The translations under genes and the position numbers were made by a program. Of a DNA stretch of 64,000 bases, positions 63,521-64,000 are shown one piece after another. The notes below the pieces were generated by a model. The model was not told where the DNA came from. It saw only the letters and a program-made list of their open reading frames with translations, and ran no database searches. The stretch lies in NCBI RefSeq assembly GCF_007860095.1, contig NZ_SJPT01000002.1:496001-560000 (forward strand), in the 5' to 3' direction. Positions within the stretch are counted from its first letter, which is position 1, and each line of letters opens with the position of its first letter. This DNA comes from Novipirellula galeiformis. Its GTDB lineage: Bacteria; Planctomycetota; Planctomycetia; Pirellulales; Pirellulaceae.

Positions 63521-63570
63521 GAAAAAAGGGAGGCTATCCGGCTAGAATTGGACGCTACGAGTGAGTTTGT

Positions 63571-64000
63571 CTACCCAAACAGCGCCGCGATCGGTTTTCC
63601 CTGGTCCGTGATCGGAATCGGGCGTGAGCCGTCGAACAGTTCGTGGGCCGGATTGATCCCAAGAGCTGCGTGGATCGTGGCGTGGAAGTCAGGCACCGAA
63701 ATGGGCTTCTCAACGATCTTCTTACTGGCTTCGTCGGTCACGCCGTAGGCACCTTGATGGTTCAGTCCGCCGCCCGCGAGCACTAGACTGAAGCAACTGC
63801 CCTGGTGTCCGCGTCCACCGCGAGCGTCGTACGCGGCGGGACGACCGAACTCGGTGCCGATCGCAACGAGCGTCTTGTCGAGGATGCCCTGTTGTTCCAG
63901 GTCGGTGATCAATGCTGACAACGCAGTATCGAGTTCGTTGATCAGAAGGTGTTGGTTCTGCTGGCCTTCGTTGTGGGTGTCCCAGCCGGTGCCGTTGATG
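63571..64000 (-). CDS. DUF1501 protein, C-terminal part (runs off the window)
   Basis: The last 143 residues or so of a DUF1501 protein, a sulfatase-like planctomycete family usually exported by Tat and paired with DUF1549/DUF1553 cytochrome-like proteins. Visible marks are [51 protein letters not shown] and [25 protein letters not shown]. The N-terminal leader and first domain lie beyond position 64000. Convergent with the duplicated region. Confidence 0.93.
   Translation of the reverse strand, partial: INGTGWDTHNEGQQNQHLLINELDTALSALITDLEQQGILDKTLVAIGTEFGRPAAYDARGGRGHQGSCFSLVLAGGGLNHQGAYGVTDEASKKIVEKPISVPDFHATIHAALGINPAHELFDGSRPIPITDQGKPIAALFG

Larger units (their letters stand above)
62901..63540. 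repeat. 313-bp tandem duplication, two units plus a stub
   Basis: Unit 1 starts at 62901, unit 2 at 63214, and a third begins at 63527 but diverges after about 14 bases. Each unit starts ATGGGAGGCTATCCGG and ends in a REP-like palindrome. The two units differ at only a few positions, so the duplication is recent. Confidence 0.93.

Overview
The window looks like a chromosomal segment from a planctomycete of the Rhodopirellula/Pirellulaceae type. The signs are a DUF1559 prepilin-like protein at the left edge, a DUF1501 protein running off the right edge, SHD1 and YHYH domains, a short ECF sigma factor paired with a FecR-like membrane protein, short LRR proteins, Tat-exported enzymes with RR-x-F/V leaders, and many long spacers full of palindromic repeats. 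No rRNA, tRNA, CRISPR array or intact mobile element was found.

Layout. 0.1-6 kb: DUF1559 protein, Asp/Glu racemase-family protein, secreted M14 peptidase, lipoprotein, GNAT acetyltransferase and two small unknowns. 6.3-13.4 kb: a secreted tandem alpha/beta-hydrolase, then a tightly overlapping leftward operon (heme-binding DUF3365 protein, membrane-fusion protein, FtsX permease, ATPase). 13.5-18.8 kb: a leftward sulfur cluster (ArsR regulator, YgaP-like rhodanese, TauE/SafE permease, metallo-beta-lactamase/rhodanese fusion) with a divergent SLC13 transporter. 19-27.6 kb: DUF3124 protein, divergent HxlR regulator and mini-thioredoxin with a candidate operator, DUF2071 protein, a 1486-residue polytopic membrane protein and an Asp-nucleophile alpha/beta hydrolase. 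27.6-41.3 kb: an accessory stretch rich in repeats and broken mobile genes (13-bp tandem array, LRR protein, DUF4838 protein, RAYT pseudogene, DUF1905/YdeI/DUF1801 fusion, esterase, IS256 pseudogene, DedA pair, 8 x 40-bp array). 41.3-45.5 kb: a leftward operon of ECF sigma, FecR-like protein, secreted protein and YHYH-PEBP protein. 46.4-55.1 kb: a rightward glycan cluster (GH130, GT4 with an extra helical domain, GH130, GH13, GT4). 55.4-64 kb: secreted unknown, halogenase-like flavoprotein with MarR, PHP protein, LOV-PP2C phosphatase, Tat-exported DapA-like protein, a 313-bp duplication and DUF1501.

The most interesting signal is a family of bipartite palindromes with matching base changes in the hairpin stems (near 20.6, 38.65, 40.72, 62.8, 63.15 and 63.46 kb). 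They share the window with a decayed REP-associated transposase. One half has been amplified into an eight-unit array, and other copies bound a tandem duplication that carries the orphan C-terminus of a Gfo/Idh/MocA gene. Other points worth a look are the glycan cluster, the sulfur cluster with its Cys-bearing ArsR, and a LOV photoreceptor phosphatase whose conserved N-terminal strand lies upstream of any ordinary start codon.

All calls come from reading the sequence and translations by eye; no database search was run.
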